DNA of 37,885 bases from Streptomyces chilikensis (GTDB taxonomy: Bacteria > Actinomycetota > Actinomycetes > Streptomycetales > Streptomycetaceae). The notes beneath the pieces were generated by a model that did not search any database, had not been told where the DNA came from, and saw only the letters and a list, made by a program, of their open reading frames with translations. Made by a program: the position numbers and the translations under genes. Positions within the stretch are counted from its first letter, which is position 1. Each line of letters begins with the position of its first letter. Shown here piece after piece: positions 1-9,117 of the stretch. The stretch covers positions 3,281,427-3,319,311 of the forward strand of contig NZ_LWCC02000005.1 of NCBI RefSeq assembly GCF_001642695.1. Direction: 5' to 3'.

Positions 1-111
1 CGTCCCGGCCAGGCGGTGCCACTCCTCCGCGTCGGGCAGTCCCGTCGTGTCCACCACCGCACGGCGGACCGTCCCGGCGAACCCGCCCGATCGCGTCACC
101 TCGATACGCAT
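1..111 (-). CDS. Protealysin inhibitor emfourin (N-terminal part; runs off the left edge)
   Basis: Only the first 37 codons are in the window. The translation opens MRIEVTRSGGFAG and continues with VRRAVVDTTGLPDAEEW, the start I recognise from emfourin-type inhibitors in actinobacteria. Emfourin is a small cytoplasmic protein that inhibits protealysin-like M4 metalloproteases, and its gene normally lies directly downstream of the protease gene. That is the case here: the protease ends at 203 on the same strand, 91 nt upstream. The two are probably one operon. The family call rests on the N-terminal sequence and the neighbour, because the C-terminal half cannot be seen. Confidence 0.8.
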   Translation of the reverse strand, partial: MRIEVTRSGGFAGTVRRAVVDTTGLPDAEEWHRLAGT

Positions 112-202
112 GGCACCTGTCTAGCGCATCCGGCCCCGCCGCGAGGGGTCCTCGGCAGAGCCCGCCGCACCGTCCCGCCCCGCACCGTCACGCCCCGTAC
201 CG

Positions 203-1267
203 TCACGCCTCGCGGCGGAGGACGCCGACCTCCTGCCACGCCTTCTCGACCGCCTGCGCCTCCGCGCCCTCGCCGAACCGCGTCGCCGCCGCCTCCAGCG
301 TGAGCCGCGCGAAGTCGGCGAATTCCGCGTCCGCCTTCAGGCCGCCGCCGGTGAGCACGTCGTACCAGATCCGCCCGGCCTTCTCCCAGGCGTGCCCGCC
401 CAGGGCCGTGGCGGCCAGGTGGAACGCCCGGTTGGGGATGCCGGAGTTGATGTGCACCCCGCCGTTGTCCTGGCGGGTGTCCACGTAGTCGTCCATGGAG
501 CCCGGCTGCGGGTCCTTGCCGAGGACGTCGTCGTCGTACGCGCTGCCCGGTTCCTTCATGGAGCGCAGCGCCTTGCCGGTGACGCGCGGCGCGAGCAGTC
601 CCGCGCCGATCAGCCAGTCCGCCTCCGCGGCCGTCTCGCCCTTGGTGTACTGCTTGATCAGCGAGCCGAAGACGTCGGAGACCGACTCGTTGAGCGCGCC
701 GGACTGGCCGTAGTACTCGAGGTTGGCGGTGTACTGGGTGACGCCGTGGGCGAGTTCGTGGCCGATGACGTCGACGGGGATGGTGAAGTCCAGGAAGACC
801 TCGCCGTCGCCGTCGCCGAAGACCATCTGCTCGCCGTTCCAGAAGGCGTTGTCGTACCGCTCGCCGTAGTGGACCGTGGCGTCCAGCGGGAGGCCGCGGC
901 CGTCGATGGAGTCGCGGCCGTAGACCTTCAGGAAGAGGTCGAAGGTGGCGCCCAGGCCCGCGTAGGCGCGGTTGACGGAGGCGTCCCGGCCGGGCTCCTG
1001 GCCCTCGGCGCGGGCCTTCCTGCCGGGAAGGCTCTCGCGGTTCTGGGCGTCGTAGACGGTGCGGTGCGGCTTGCCGTCCCCGGCGGCCTCCGGGCGGGCG
1101 GGGACCCGGGCGCCGGCCACCGCGTTCAGGCGGCGGCGGGTGCGCTCCAGGGAGTCCCGCTCCCGGGTGCGGCGGGCGGGCCCGGAGAGGAGCTCGTCGG
1201 TGTGCCGGGAGAGGGTGTCGAGGATGTGCGGGGGGACGATCGTGCAGAAGACCCGGTTCGTGCTCAT
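203..1267 (-). CDS. Protealysin-like M4 (thermolysin family) neutral metalloprotease
   Basis: A zinc endopeptidase of 354 residues. The thermolysin signature is complete: HELAH at residues 170-174 gives two zinc ligands and the catalytic Glu, the ALNESVSD segment gives the third ligand (E194), and VHINSGIPNRAF carries the transition-state His (H272). There is no signal peptide. The N-terminus has instead the short protealysin-type propeptide with a CTIVPPHIL motif at residues 8-16, so the enzyme is probably made in the cytoplasm as a short-propeptide precursor. Emfourin, the inhibitor of this subgroup, follows on the same strand. The start is the ATG at 1267; GGGGAGG sits only one base before it, an unusually short spacing, but no better in-frame start is visible. 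Confidence 0.95.
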   Translation of the reverse strand: MSTNRVFCTIVPPHILDTLSRHTDELLSGPARRTRERDSLERTRRRLNAVAGARVPARPEAAGDGKPHRTVYDAQNRESLPGRKARAEGQEPGRDASVNRAYAGLGATFDLFLKVYGRDSIDGRGLPLDATVHYGERYDNAFWNGEQMVFGDGDGEVFLDFTIPVDVIGHELAHGVTQYTANLEYYGQSGALNESVSDVFGSLIKQYTKGETAAEADWLIGAGLLAPRVTGKALRSMKEPGSAYDDDVLGKDPQPGSMDDYVDTRQDNGGVHINSGIPNRAFHLAATALGGHAWEKAGRIWYDVLTGGGLKADAEFADFARLTLEAAATRFGEGAEAQAVEKAWQEVGVLRREA

Positions 1268-1299
1268 ACCTCCCCATGGTCGCGGAGAGTGACGGATAA

Positions 1300-1314
1300 G
1301 TCACCAGTGGTGAC
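1300..1314. promoter_or_regulatory. 15-bp perfect palindrome between protease and leuA, possible operator
   Basis: GTCACCAGTGGTGAC is a perfect inverted repeat about 33 bp upstream of the protease start codon. A further GTGAC lies just to its left, at about 1289. The position suits an operator for the protease-emfourin pair. I do not recognise the site as belonging to a known regulator, so the role is inferred from symmetry and position. Confidence 0.4.
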
Positions 1315-1388
1315 GACAAGTGATCCAACATCGTCGACGATGCCCGGACCTGTCGCTTCTCTTGTGGTCTCGGGCACCTTTTGTCTGT

Positions 1389-1417
1389 TTGACCTCCTGG
1401 GTCCCGCATACTGATAC
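1389..1417 (+). promoter_or_regulatory. Probable sigma-70 type promoter of leuA
   Basis: TTGACC (1389-1394) and TGATAC (1412-1417) are separated by 17 bp, a reasonable fit to a vegetative HrdB-type promoter. Transcription would start near 1424, giving a leader of about 190 nt that contains the leader peptide and the paired RNA stems before leuA. Confidence 0.55.
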
Positions 1418-1461
1418 GGAACCGCGCATCGTGGCGTGGCTCGGCTAGGCTGCGGCACATC

Positions 1462-3338
<1,877 letters not shown>

Positions 3339-3356
3339 TCATCCCGACCGGTGGTT

Positions 3357-3395
3357 CCGGGGCCCGCACGCCGCACGCCGGCGGGCGGGCCCCGG
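3357..3395 (+). terminator. Hairpin terminator after leuA
   Basis: An 11-bp perfect stem (CCGGGGCCCGC with GCGGGCCCCGG) and a 17-nt loop lie 18 nt after the leuA stop. There is no strong T-run, which is usual for high-GC actinobacterial terminators. Confidence 0.7.
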
Positions 3396-3447
3396 CCATT
3401 TCCGGCCACTTGGCCCGGATGATCACGGAAAGGTGTCCTCCGGGGTA

Positions 3448-3480
3448 CTGACGGGGCCTCAGTGATGTGGCTAACATCAC
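3448..3480 (+). promoter_or_regulatory. Promoter of the TerB gene with an inverted repeat over the -10
   Basis: CTGACG (3448-3453) and TAACAT (3472-3477) are 18 bp apart. The -10 is covered by a perfect inverted repeat, GTGATGT-GGCTA-ACATCAC (3462-3480). A repressor bound there would block the promoter. The start codon of the TerB-like gene is 48 bp further on. Confidence 0.45.
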
Positions 3481-3527
3481 GCCGAGCGTGACGACGTTGT
3501 CGCGGCTTACCCGTACGGAGGTGCTAC

Positions 3528-4232
3528 GTGCTGCCAGGGAGCGGACGAGACGGCAGGCGGCGACCCGTGCGCGCTTCCCGGATGGCGGGGCTGCGCACCA
3601 CCTGGACGGACGCCGGGGAGGGCGAGTTCTTCTGCCCCGGCTGCGGCGGTGACCGCACCTACCAGCGCATGCGGGGCCAGGTGCGGTTCACCGTGCTGGG
3701 CGTCCCGCTGCTCGACCGGGGCGAGACCGGGCCGGTCGTCCGGTGCGCGGCCTGCGGCGGGAGGTTCGGCGCCGAGGTTCTGGACCACCCCACCACCGCC
3801 CGGCTCTCGGCGATGCTGCGGGACGCCGTGCACACGGTGGCCCTGGCCGTCCTGGCGGCCGGCGGCACGGGTTCCCGGACGGCCCTGGAGACGGCCGCCG
3901 AGGGCGCGCGGGCCGCGGGCAGCGACGACTGCACCGCCGACCAGCTCGCCCTGCTGGTCCGGGTGATCGAGGACGAGGTCGTCTCCCACCACCTGGGCCG
4001 GGCCTGGGAGACCGGGACCGCCCTGGAACTGCACGAGACGCTGGCCCCGCTGGCCCCGCACCTCGCGCCGGCCGGGCGTGAATCGATTCTCCTCCAGGCC
4101 GCCCGCGTCGCCCTCGCGGACGGCCCCTACCGCCCCGCCGAACGCGAGCTGCTCACCACGGTGGGCGTGGAGCTCGACATTCCCGACGCGGACGTCTCCC
4201 GGCTGCTGGAGTCCGCCCGCACGCCGTCCTGA
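3528..4232 (+). CDS. Zinc-ribbon / TerB-domain protein
   Basis: The protein has 234 residues. The N-terminal region holds a two-knuckle zinc ribbon (CPGC at residues 36-39, CAACGG at 73-78). Residues from about 90 to the end are helical and acidic and resemble a TerB fold (for example DGPYRPAERELLTTVGVELDI). TerB-family proteins are linked to tellurite resistance and phage inhibition in large ter operons. No other ter gene is nearby, so a tellurite role should not be assumed. The start is GTG at 3528 behind GGAGG (3517-3521). Its control by an inverted repeat over its promoter suggests an induced gene. Confidence 0.75.
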   Translation: MLPGSGRDGRRRPVRASRMAGLRTTWTDAGEGEFFCPGCGGDRTYQRMRGQVRFTVLGVPLLDRGETGPVVRCAACGGRFGAEVLDHPTTARLSAMLRDAVHTVALAVLAAGGTGSRTALETAAEGARAAGSDDCTADQLALLVRVIEDEVVSHHLGRAWETGTALELHETLAPLAPHLAPAGRESILLQAARVALADGPYRPAERELLTTVGVELDIPDADVSRLLESARTPS

Positions 4233-4365
4233 GGCGCCGGAGCCCGGACGCCGGGGGCGGTACGCCCCGGCGGGCGCGGTCCGCGTCGAAGACCTCCTCG
4301 CCCCGCCCGGCCGCACTTCCGTGCGGACGGTTGCCCCCGGCGGACGGGAGGGGTTCGATGGGGGC

Positions 4366-4830
4366 ATGGCGGACGGGTGGGAGAGCTGGCCCGAGGACGG
4401 TCCCGGTGTGGTGCGGCTGCCCTCCGGGCGGCTGGTGCGCGGGCGGGGTCTGCGGGAGGCGCTGCCGCCGGGGCCCGTGCCGGAGTTCGGACTGTACCTG
4501 CAGGCCCGCCGCGCGCCCGAGGTCCCGTGGCAGGCACGGTTGTTGAGGTGGCCGGACTTCCGGCTGCCGGCCGACCGGGAGGAGGCCCGGTCGGCGCTGG
4601 CGCAGGTGTGGGAGACGGCCGCGCGCCGGCGGGTGGAGGTGGCCTGCGGCGGCGGGCGCGGGCGCACCGGAACCGCGCTGGCCTGTCTGGCCGTCCTCGA
4701 CGGGGTGGATCCCGCCGAGGCGGTGGCCTGGGTCCGCCGCCGGTACCACCCCCGTGCGGTGGAGACCCCCTGGCAGCGGCGCTACGTGCGGCTGTTCAGC
4801 GCACCGGCCCGGCAGGGACGGCAGGGCTGA
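4366..4830 (+). CDS. Protein-tyrosine phosphatase-like protein (Cx5R, WPD loop)
   Basis: A cysteine phosphatase of 154 residues. The phosphate-binding loop is CGGGRGRTG with nucleophile C94 and R100 in the Cx5R spacing. A WPD loop (W62-P63-D64) supplies the probable general acid. It should remove phosphate from tyrosine or another phosphate ester; the substrate is unknown. The ATG at 4366 was chosen because the phosphatase homology starts only after it. GGGAGGGG lies near 4347, a long spacing, so translation may be weak. It follows the TerB-like gene by 133 nt and is convergent with the acetyltransferase that ends at 4796, so the two coding regions overlap by 35 bp. Confidence 0.8.
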   Translation: MADGWESWPEDGPGVVRLPSGRLVRGRGLREALPPGPVPEFGLYLQARRAPEVPWQARLLRWPDFRLPADREEARSALAQVWETAARRRVEVACGGGRGRTGTALACLAVLDGVDPAEAVAWVRRRYHPRAVETPWQRRYVRLFSAPARQGRQG

Positions 4831-5341
4831 CGGGACCGGCGGGGCCGAGATCCAGCCGCATCACCAGGCGGTCCTGGCCGGGGCCGAAGTAGTCCGGCCG
4901 CAGCCCCCCGTCGGGTTCCTCGCAGGTGAAGCCGAGGGAGCGGTAGAGCAGGACGGCCGCGCTGTTGGCCGGTTCCACGGTGAGCCGGACCACGCGGGTT
5001 CCGGCGTCCCGCAGGAGCAGCAGGATCTCGCGCATCAGGTCCCGGCCGAGCCCTCGCCCGCGGCGGTCCCGGGTGACGCACAGCCCGAGGATCCAGCAGT
5101 CCCGGCTCAGCGCGTCGGTCCCGGCCAGCACGTAGCCGTGCAGCAGGCCGGAGCCGTCGTCCAGCACCAGGAAGTGCCGCTGGTAGAGATCGAAGAGCTG
5201 GCGGAGGAGAAAGGGCGGGTAGGCGAACTGGCCGAAGATCTCGTGGTCCAGACGGCGCAGTTCGGGAAGATCCGATTCCTCCGCGCGTCGGAGGACCAGC
5301 TCCTGCGGGGCGGAGGGAAGGGCCTCCGTGTAAGCGGTCAT
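4796..5341 (-). CDS. GNAT family N-acetyltransferase
   Basis: The protein has 181 residues with the GNAT acetyl-CoA binding motif RRGRGLG (residues 93-99) after a beta-strand ILGLCVTRD, followed by the RimI-like segment LTVEPANSAAVLLYRSLGF. The acceptor (an amine on a small molecule or a protein N-terminus) cannot be read from the sequence. The start is ATG at 5341; the frame is open upstream but homology begins here. Its last residues (PAGPVSPAVPAGPVR) are repetitive, and their coding region overlaps the end of the phosphatase gene on the other strand. It diverges from the 5542 cassette. Confidence 0.9.
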   Translation of the reverse strand: MTAYTEALPSAPQELVLRRAEESDLPELRRLDHEIFGQFAYPPFLLRQLFDLYQRHFLVLDDGSGLLHGYVLAGTDALSRDCWILGLCVTRDRRGRGLGRDLMREILLLLRDAGTRVVRLTVEPANSAAVLLYRSLGFTCEEPDGGLRPDYFGPGQDRLVMRLDLGPAGPVSPAVPAGPVR

Positions 5342-5482
5342 GCGGGCGCACCACCTTCGAGTGAATCCAGTGCGCGGGCAGCCGGCCGGAGCCGGTGGGG
5401 GTGTGGGAAGACTGCCCATCAAGTCCCGTTCCATGCAAGGCTGTTGATGGAGGGGCAAGGTGGCGTGAATGAGGGCCGAGTT

Positions 5483-5500
5483 CGCCAGGTTGGCCTGGCG
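5483..5500. promoter_or_regulatory. 18-bp inverted repeat upstream of the SCO2525-type cassette
   Basis: CGCCAGG-TTGG-CCTGGCG is a perfect 7-bp inverted repeat about 40 bp upstream of the first cassette gene. It sits just upstream of where a -35 would be and is also within the upstream region of the acetyltransferase. An activator or shared operator site is likely by position; the regulator is unknown. Confidence 0.45.
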
Positions 5501-5529
5501 TTGGGGGTTCGGAGGGCAGCCGGCATTGG

Positions 5530-5542
5530 TATTTTCTAGAAA
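5530..5542 (+). promoter_or_regulatory. -10 element placed for a leaderless transcript
   Basis: TATTTT (5530-5535) ends six bases before the ATG at 5542, the spacing expected when transcription starts at the A of the start codon. No Shine-Dalgarno sequence precedes that ATG. TTTCTAGAAA (5533-5542), a 10-bp palindrome, overlaps the -10 and the first base of the start codon. No good -35 is visible, consistent with a need for an activator. Confidence 0.4.
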
Positions 5543-6294
5543 TGGCCCTCAATTCTGAAGCACCATGGGACCAGTTCTGCCCAGATGATTATGTGAAGCG
5601 GAACTACGCCACCCCACTTGACGTCGACAAGAAGATCGTCCGCCTGGTCGGCAAGCATTTGGTCGACCATTTCGGCGGAGGTCTGCGGGGGCCGGTGAAG
5701 GGGGTCGACGTGGGCGCGGGCGCCAATCTCTACCCGGCGCTGTGCATGCTCCCCTGGTGCTCCGGGATCACCCTGCTGGAGAAGGCGCCCAAGAACCTCG
5801 ACTACCTGCGCAAGCAGGCGGACCCGGCGGGGAGCGGGTTCGACACCGCCTGGGACGCCTTCTGGGACGAACTGGCCGCGTACCCCGAGTACGCGGCGGT
5901 GCACGACGAGCGGCGCGAGCTGTTCGGCAAGGCGGCCGACCCCCGCCCCGGCGACCTGCTGGAGCTCGGCGGGACCACCGAACGCTGGGGGGTCGGCGCG
6001 ATGTTCTTCGTCGCGGAGTCCATGTCCAGCTCCCGCGAGGAGTTCCTGGCGGCGGTCGACCGCTTCCTGGGCGTCCTCGAGCCGGGCGCGCCGTTCGCCG
6101 CCGCCTTCATGCTCCAGTCCGAGGGCTACGAGGTCGGCGCCTACGAGTTCCCGGCGTACAAGGTCGACCAGCCGGAGGTCGCCAGGGCGCTGGACCCGCT
6201 GGCGCAGAAGGTCACCTACCACGAGCTGGACTTCACCCTGCGCGACGGCCACGAGGGCATGCTGCTGACCCTCGGCTTCCGCAGGTCCGACTGA
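5542..6294 (+). CDS. SCO2525 family SAM-dependent methyltransferase
   Basis: The protein has 250 residues. It carries a class I methyltransferase motif I, VDVGAGANLYPAL (about residues 56-68), and a following segment (LEKAPKNLDYLRK) that resembles the eukaryotic NNMT/PNMT/TEMT small-molecule methyltransferases more than protein or RNA methyltransferases. The post-motif region LEPGAPFAAAFML is also NNMT-like. It should transfer a methyl group from S-adenosylmethionine; the substrate is unknown. It is the first gene of the five-family cassette and probably has a leaderless start. The family name follows the S. coelicolor cassette as I remember it. Confidence 0.85.
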   Translation: MALNSEAPWDQFCPDDYVKRNYATPLDVDKKIVRLVGKHLVDHFGGGLRGPVKGVDVGAGANLYPALCMLPWCSGITLLEKAPKNLDYLRKQADPAGSGFDTAWDAFWDELAAYPEYAAVHDERRELFGKAADPRPGDLLELGGTTERWGVGAMFFVAESMSSSREEFLAAVDRFLGVLEPGAPFAAAFMLQSEGYEVGAYEFPAYKVDQPEVARALDPLAQKVTYHELDFTLRDGHEGMLLTLGFRRSD

Positions 6295-6299
6295 ACGGG

Positions 6300-6319
6300 C
6301 CGGGCGGGACTCCGCCCGG
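6300..6319 (+). terminator. Intercistronic hairpin inside the cassette
   Basis: CCGGGCGG-GACT-CCGCCCGG forms a perfect 8-bp stem six bases after the methyltransferase stop and 27 bases before the SCO2524-type start. No T-run follows. It could be a partial terminator or mRNA-stabilising hairpin that sets the ratio of methyltransferase to the downstream genes. Confidence 0.4.
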
Positions 6320-6345
6320 TTGATCTGTTGTGAGGGGTACGGGGA

Positions 6346-8196
6346 ATGCAGATCAAACCGCGCCAGCACCTGCTGGACATCTGGCGGGCCATCGGCCGGC
6401 ACTCGTTCCAGGACGGGGGCAAGTTCACCTGGGGCGAGCTCGGCGGAGTCAGCTCCGTCGCGGACGCCGAGCGGCTGCTCTGCCTGCTCTATCCCGCGAC
6501 GGAGATCCCCGCCTTCCGCCTCGACCAGCCCGACACCACCGAACGGGACGTCCTGCGCGCGCTGGAGCAGGTCGGCACCCGCCTGGAGATCCCGGCCAAC
6601 ATCGTCGGCGTGCTCAGCGAGTTCATGCAGAAGCACACCGGCCCCGACGGAGAGCCCACCTTCGCCGGCGGGCACTACTTCCGGCCCCGCAGGTCCGAGG
6701 ACCAGGTCACCCCGGAGCAGCGGCAGTGGGGCGTCGTGGACTCCTACTCCATGTCCGTCACGCTCTGCCTCGCCGCCCTGGGCTTCCTCAAGGTCTACGA
6801 GGACACCACGGCCCGCAGCGACGTGCGCCAGGCCGTGGAGGACCTGAGGGAGGCCACCCGCGCCCGGCTGACCGCCGCCATGGTCAGCCTGCTGCGGTCC
6901 TTCAGCGTCAACGTCTTCGAGCCCGAGTCCGACCAGGGCAGGCGGCTGGTCCAGCTGATCGGCCAGGGCCGCCAGTCCGACCGCGCGGTGATCCAGCAGT
7001 TCTCCCGCCGGTTCAAGGCGCTGCGGGCGACCATCGGCGAAAGCCTCATCCTCGGCATCGACGTCGAGGAGATGCTGAGGGACGACAACCAGCTCTTCGA
7101 GTGCGGCTGGGCCTGGAGCATCGTCCGGGACGCCCCCGAGGTCACCGACCTGGGCGAACCGCCGGTGAGCCAGCCGCCCGGCGTCGCCGACAACCTGCCC
7201 TACGTGTACTTCACCGTCATCGCCCTCGACGGCATCCAGGACCTCTTCTCGGAGCGCACCCTCACCCTGGGCCTGCTCGACCCCGACCAGCAGAAGCTCG
7301 CCGAGGCGCTGCGCCTGCGGTGGGAGATCAGCCAGCAGTACTGGTCCGGCATCGCCCGCTTCGGCGAGGCCCGCTGGCCGCTGGAGGACCTGCCCTGGCG
7401 CACCACCGGCCTCCAGCTGGAGTCCGAGTACTACTCCCTCACCGTCGCCGCCATCCTCGTGCACGACCTGGTGCGCCGCCGCGCCACCGACGACGACCTC
7501 ACCCGCACCGTCGCCATCATGGAGCGGCTCGCCGAACGCGGCCGCGTCACCAGCCGGCTCACCTTCGACGACCCCTACGTCCACCTGCACAGCCCCGGCG
7601 CCACCCTGCCGCTCTCCGGGGCGGGCAAGAACGGCCTGCCGCCGCTGCTGTGGCGGATGACCGACTTCTCCGCCCACCTCCTCAAGCGGACCATCCAGCT
7701 CGCCGAGCTCTCCCGCAACCTCACCAGCCAGGACCGGCTGCTGCGGCTCGCCGAGCAGATCTTCGAGCACCTGTGGGCCCGCCGGATCGAGGACGGCGAG
7801 GGCACCGGCCTCTGGGACGACATCAAGGGCGCCTACCCGGAGCTCGGGGGCATCCCCTCCCGGCTCTCCTGGTCGGTCACCGAGCGCGTCACCGAATGCC
7901 TGGTCGCCGCCCGCCAGCTCTACCACCAGGACCCGATCCGCAGCGCCGACCTCGCCGAACTCGCCCGCCACCTGCTCAGCGAGGCCACCCACCTGTTCGG
8001 CAAGGAGCAGCTCGAGGCCGCCCCGACCGACGACGGCGGCCGCGGCCGGGCCATGCGCTCCATCGAGACCCGCCTCGACCGGGCCCGCGAACTGGTCGAG
8101 CGGCAACCCGCCACCGCCTTCGCGCTGGCCCTGCCCGTGCTCCGTGAACTCGACACCCTGTCCCAGGCCAGGGACGCCGCCGCCCAGGAGGTCTGA
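6346..8196 (+). CDS. SCO2524 family protein (unknown function)
   Basis: A soluble, largely alpha-helical protein of 616 residues with no signal peptide, no membrane segment and no catalytic motif I recognise. The opening (MQIKPRQHLLDIWRAIGRHS) and the long helical C-terminal half suggest a scaffold or repeat-type fold. It is the largest member of the cassette. It ends three bases before the P-loop gene, so the two are very likely translated together. GAGGGG/GGGGA lies just before the ATG at 6346. The call rests on gene order with the variant P-loop protein and on remembered family similarity. Confidence 0.8.
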   Translation: MQIKPRQHLLDIWRAIGRHSFQDGGKFTWGELGGVSSVADAERLLCLLYPATEIPAFRLDQPDTTERDVLRALEQVGTRLEIPANIVGVLSEFMQKHTGPDGEPTFAGGHYFRPRRSEDQVTPEQRQWGVVDSYSMSVTLCLAALGFLKVYEDTTARSDVRQAVEDLREATRARLTAAMVSLLRSFSVNVFEPESDQGRRLVQLIGQGRQSDRAVIQQFSRRFKALRATIGESLILGIDVEEMLRDDNQLFECGWAWSIVRDAPEVTDLGEPPVSQPPGVADNLPYVYFTVIALDGIQDLFSERTLTLGLLDPDQQKLAEALRLRWEISQQYWSGIARFGEARWPLEDLPWRTTGLQLESEYYSLTVAAILVHDLVRRRATDDDLTRTVAIMERLAERGRVTSRLTFDDPYVHLHSPGATLPLSGAGKNGLPPLLWRMTDFSAHLLKRTIQLAELSRNLTSQDRLLRLAEQIFEHLWARRIEDGEGTGLWDDIKGAYPELGGIPSRLSWSVTERVTECLVAARQLYHQDPIRSADLAELARHLLSEATHLFGKEQLEAAPTDDGGRGRAMRSIETRLDRARELVERQPATAFALALPVLRELDTLSQARDAAAQEV

Positions 8197-8199
8197 GCC

Positions 8200-9117
8200 G
8201 TGCTCGTCTTCGCCGCCTCCGACAAGGGAGGCACCGGCCGCTCGGTGACCAGCGCCAACCTGGCCTACCAGCGCGCCCTGCTCGGCGACCACGTGGCCTA
8301 CGTGGACTTCGACTTCGGCTCGCCCACCGCCGCCGCCGTCTTCGACGTGCCCGGCGCGATCCGCGGCATCCAGGAGAACGGCCTGCACTCCTACCTGGAG
8401 GGCGAGACCAACGAACCCGCCAAGATCGACGTGTGGCGGCAGACCGAGCACCCCGTGCTGCGCAACCGGCCCAACCAGGCCGGCCGGCTGGTGCTCTTCC
8501 CCGGCAACATCAGCGGCGGCGAGTTCGCCACCGACGACGAGACCCTGGAGCGCTGCGTCGACCTGCTGCTGCGGCTGAACACCGAGTTCGACCTGATCGT
8601 GGTCGACCTCAGCGCCGGCCGCAGCTACGCCATGGACATGGTCCTGGCGGCCACCGCGCACCCCCGGATGCGCCATGTCCCCTTCCGCTGGCTGGTCTTC
8701 CACCGCTGGACCCGCCAGCACGTCATCGCCGCGGCCGGCCTGGTCCACAAGGACCACGGCATCCTCGACTGCGGCGCCGGACACGGCCACCACAAGGACA
8801 CGCTGCGCGGCCACATCCGCTTCGTACGGGCCGCCGTGCCCGACCCCGAGTCGCCCCTGTGGTCCCAGGTGACGCCCGCGCAGGCCGCCTGGATGCAGGC
8901 CTGCGACGAGGCGCTGCGCCGCCTCGCCTCGGACAACCGCATCGGCGACAGCGTCGTCCTCGGCGTCGTCCCGCTGGAGCCCATCCTCCAGTGGCGCGAG
9001 CAGCTGATCACCGAGGAGGACGTGCTCTCCAAGCAGATCGCCAACAAGGAGACCCTCGAGGCGCTGGAGGAGATCGCCCGCCGCCTCACCGACGACACCC
9101 ACTGGGGGCGGCCGTGA
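8200..9117 (+). CDS. SCO2523 family variant P-loop protein (ParA/MinD-like)
   Basis: The 305-residue protein begins like a ParA/MinD deviant Walker ATPase: SDKGGTGRSVTS at residues 7-18. The ParA signature lysine (K9) is kept, but the P-loop lysine that contacts phosphate is arginine (R14), where the usual motif is KGGxGKT. A switch-like VDFDFGSP follows at about 45-52 and a Walker B-like LIVVDLSAG later. It may bind nucleotide without normal hydrolysis. The GTG start at 8200 has AGGAGG at 8186-8191. The next gene overlaps its stop codon (GTGA), so these cassette genes are translationally coupled. Confidence 0.9.
   Translation: MLVFAASDKGGTGRSVTSANLAYQRALLGDHVAYVDFDFGSPTAAAVFDVPGAIRGIQENGLHSYLEGETNEPAKIDVWRQTEHPVLRNRPNQAGRLVLFPGNISGGEFATDDETLERCVDLLLRLNTEFDLIVVDLSAGRSYAMDMVLAATAHPRMRHVPFRWLVFHRWTRQHVIAAAGLVHKDHGILDCGAGHGHHKDTLRGHIRFVRAAVPDPESPLWSQVTPAQAAWMQACDEALRRLASDNRIGDSVVLGVVPLEPILQWREQLITEEDVLSKQIANKETLEALEEIARRLTDDTHWGRP

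Noticed and set aside
3528-4232. Tellurite resistance determinant
   Set aside because: A TerB-like domain alone, with no terC/terD/terZ-type neighbours, does not support a tellurite role.
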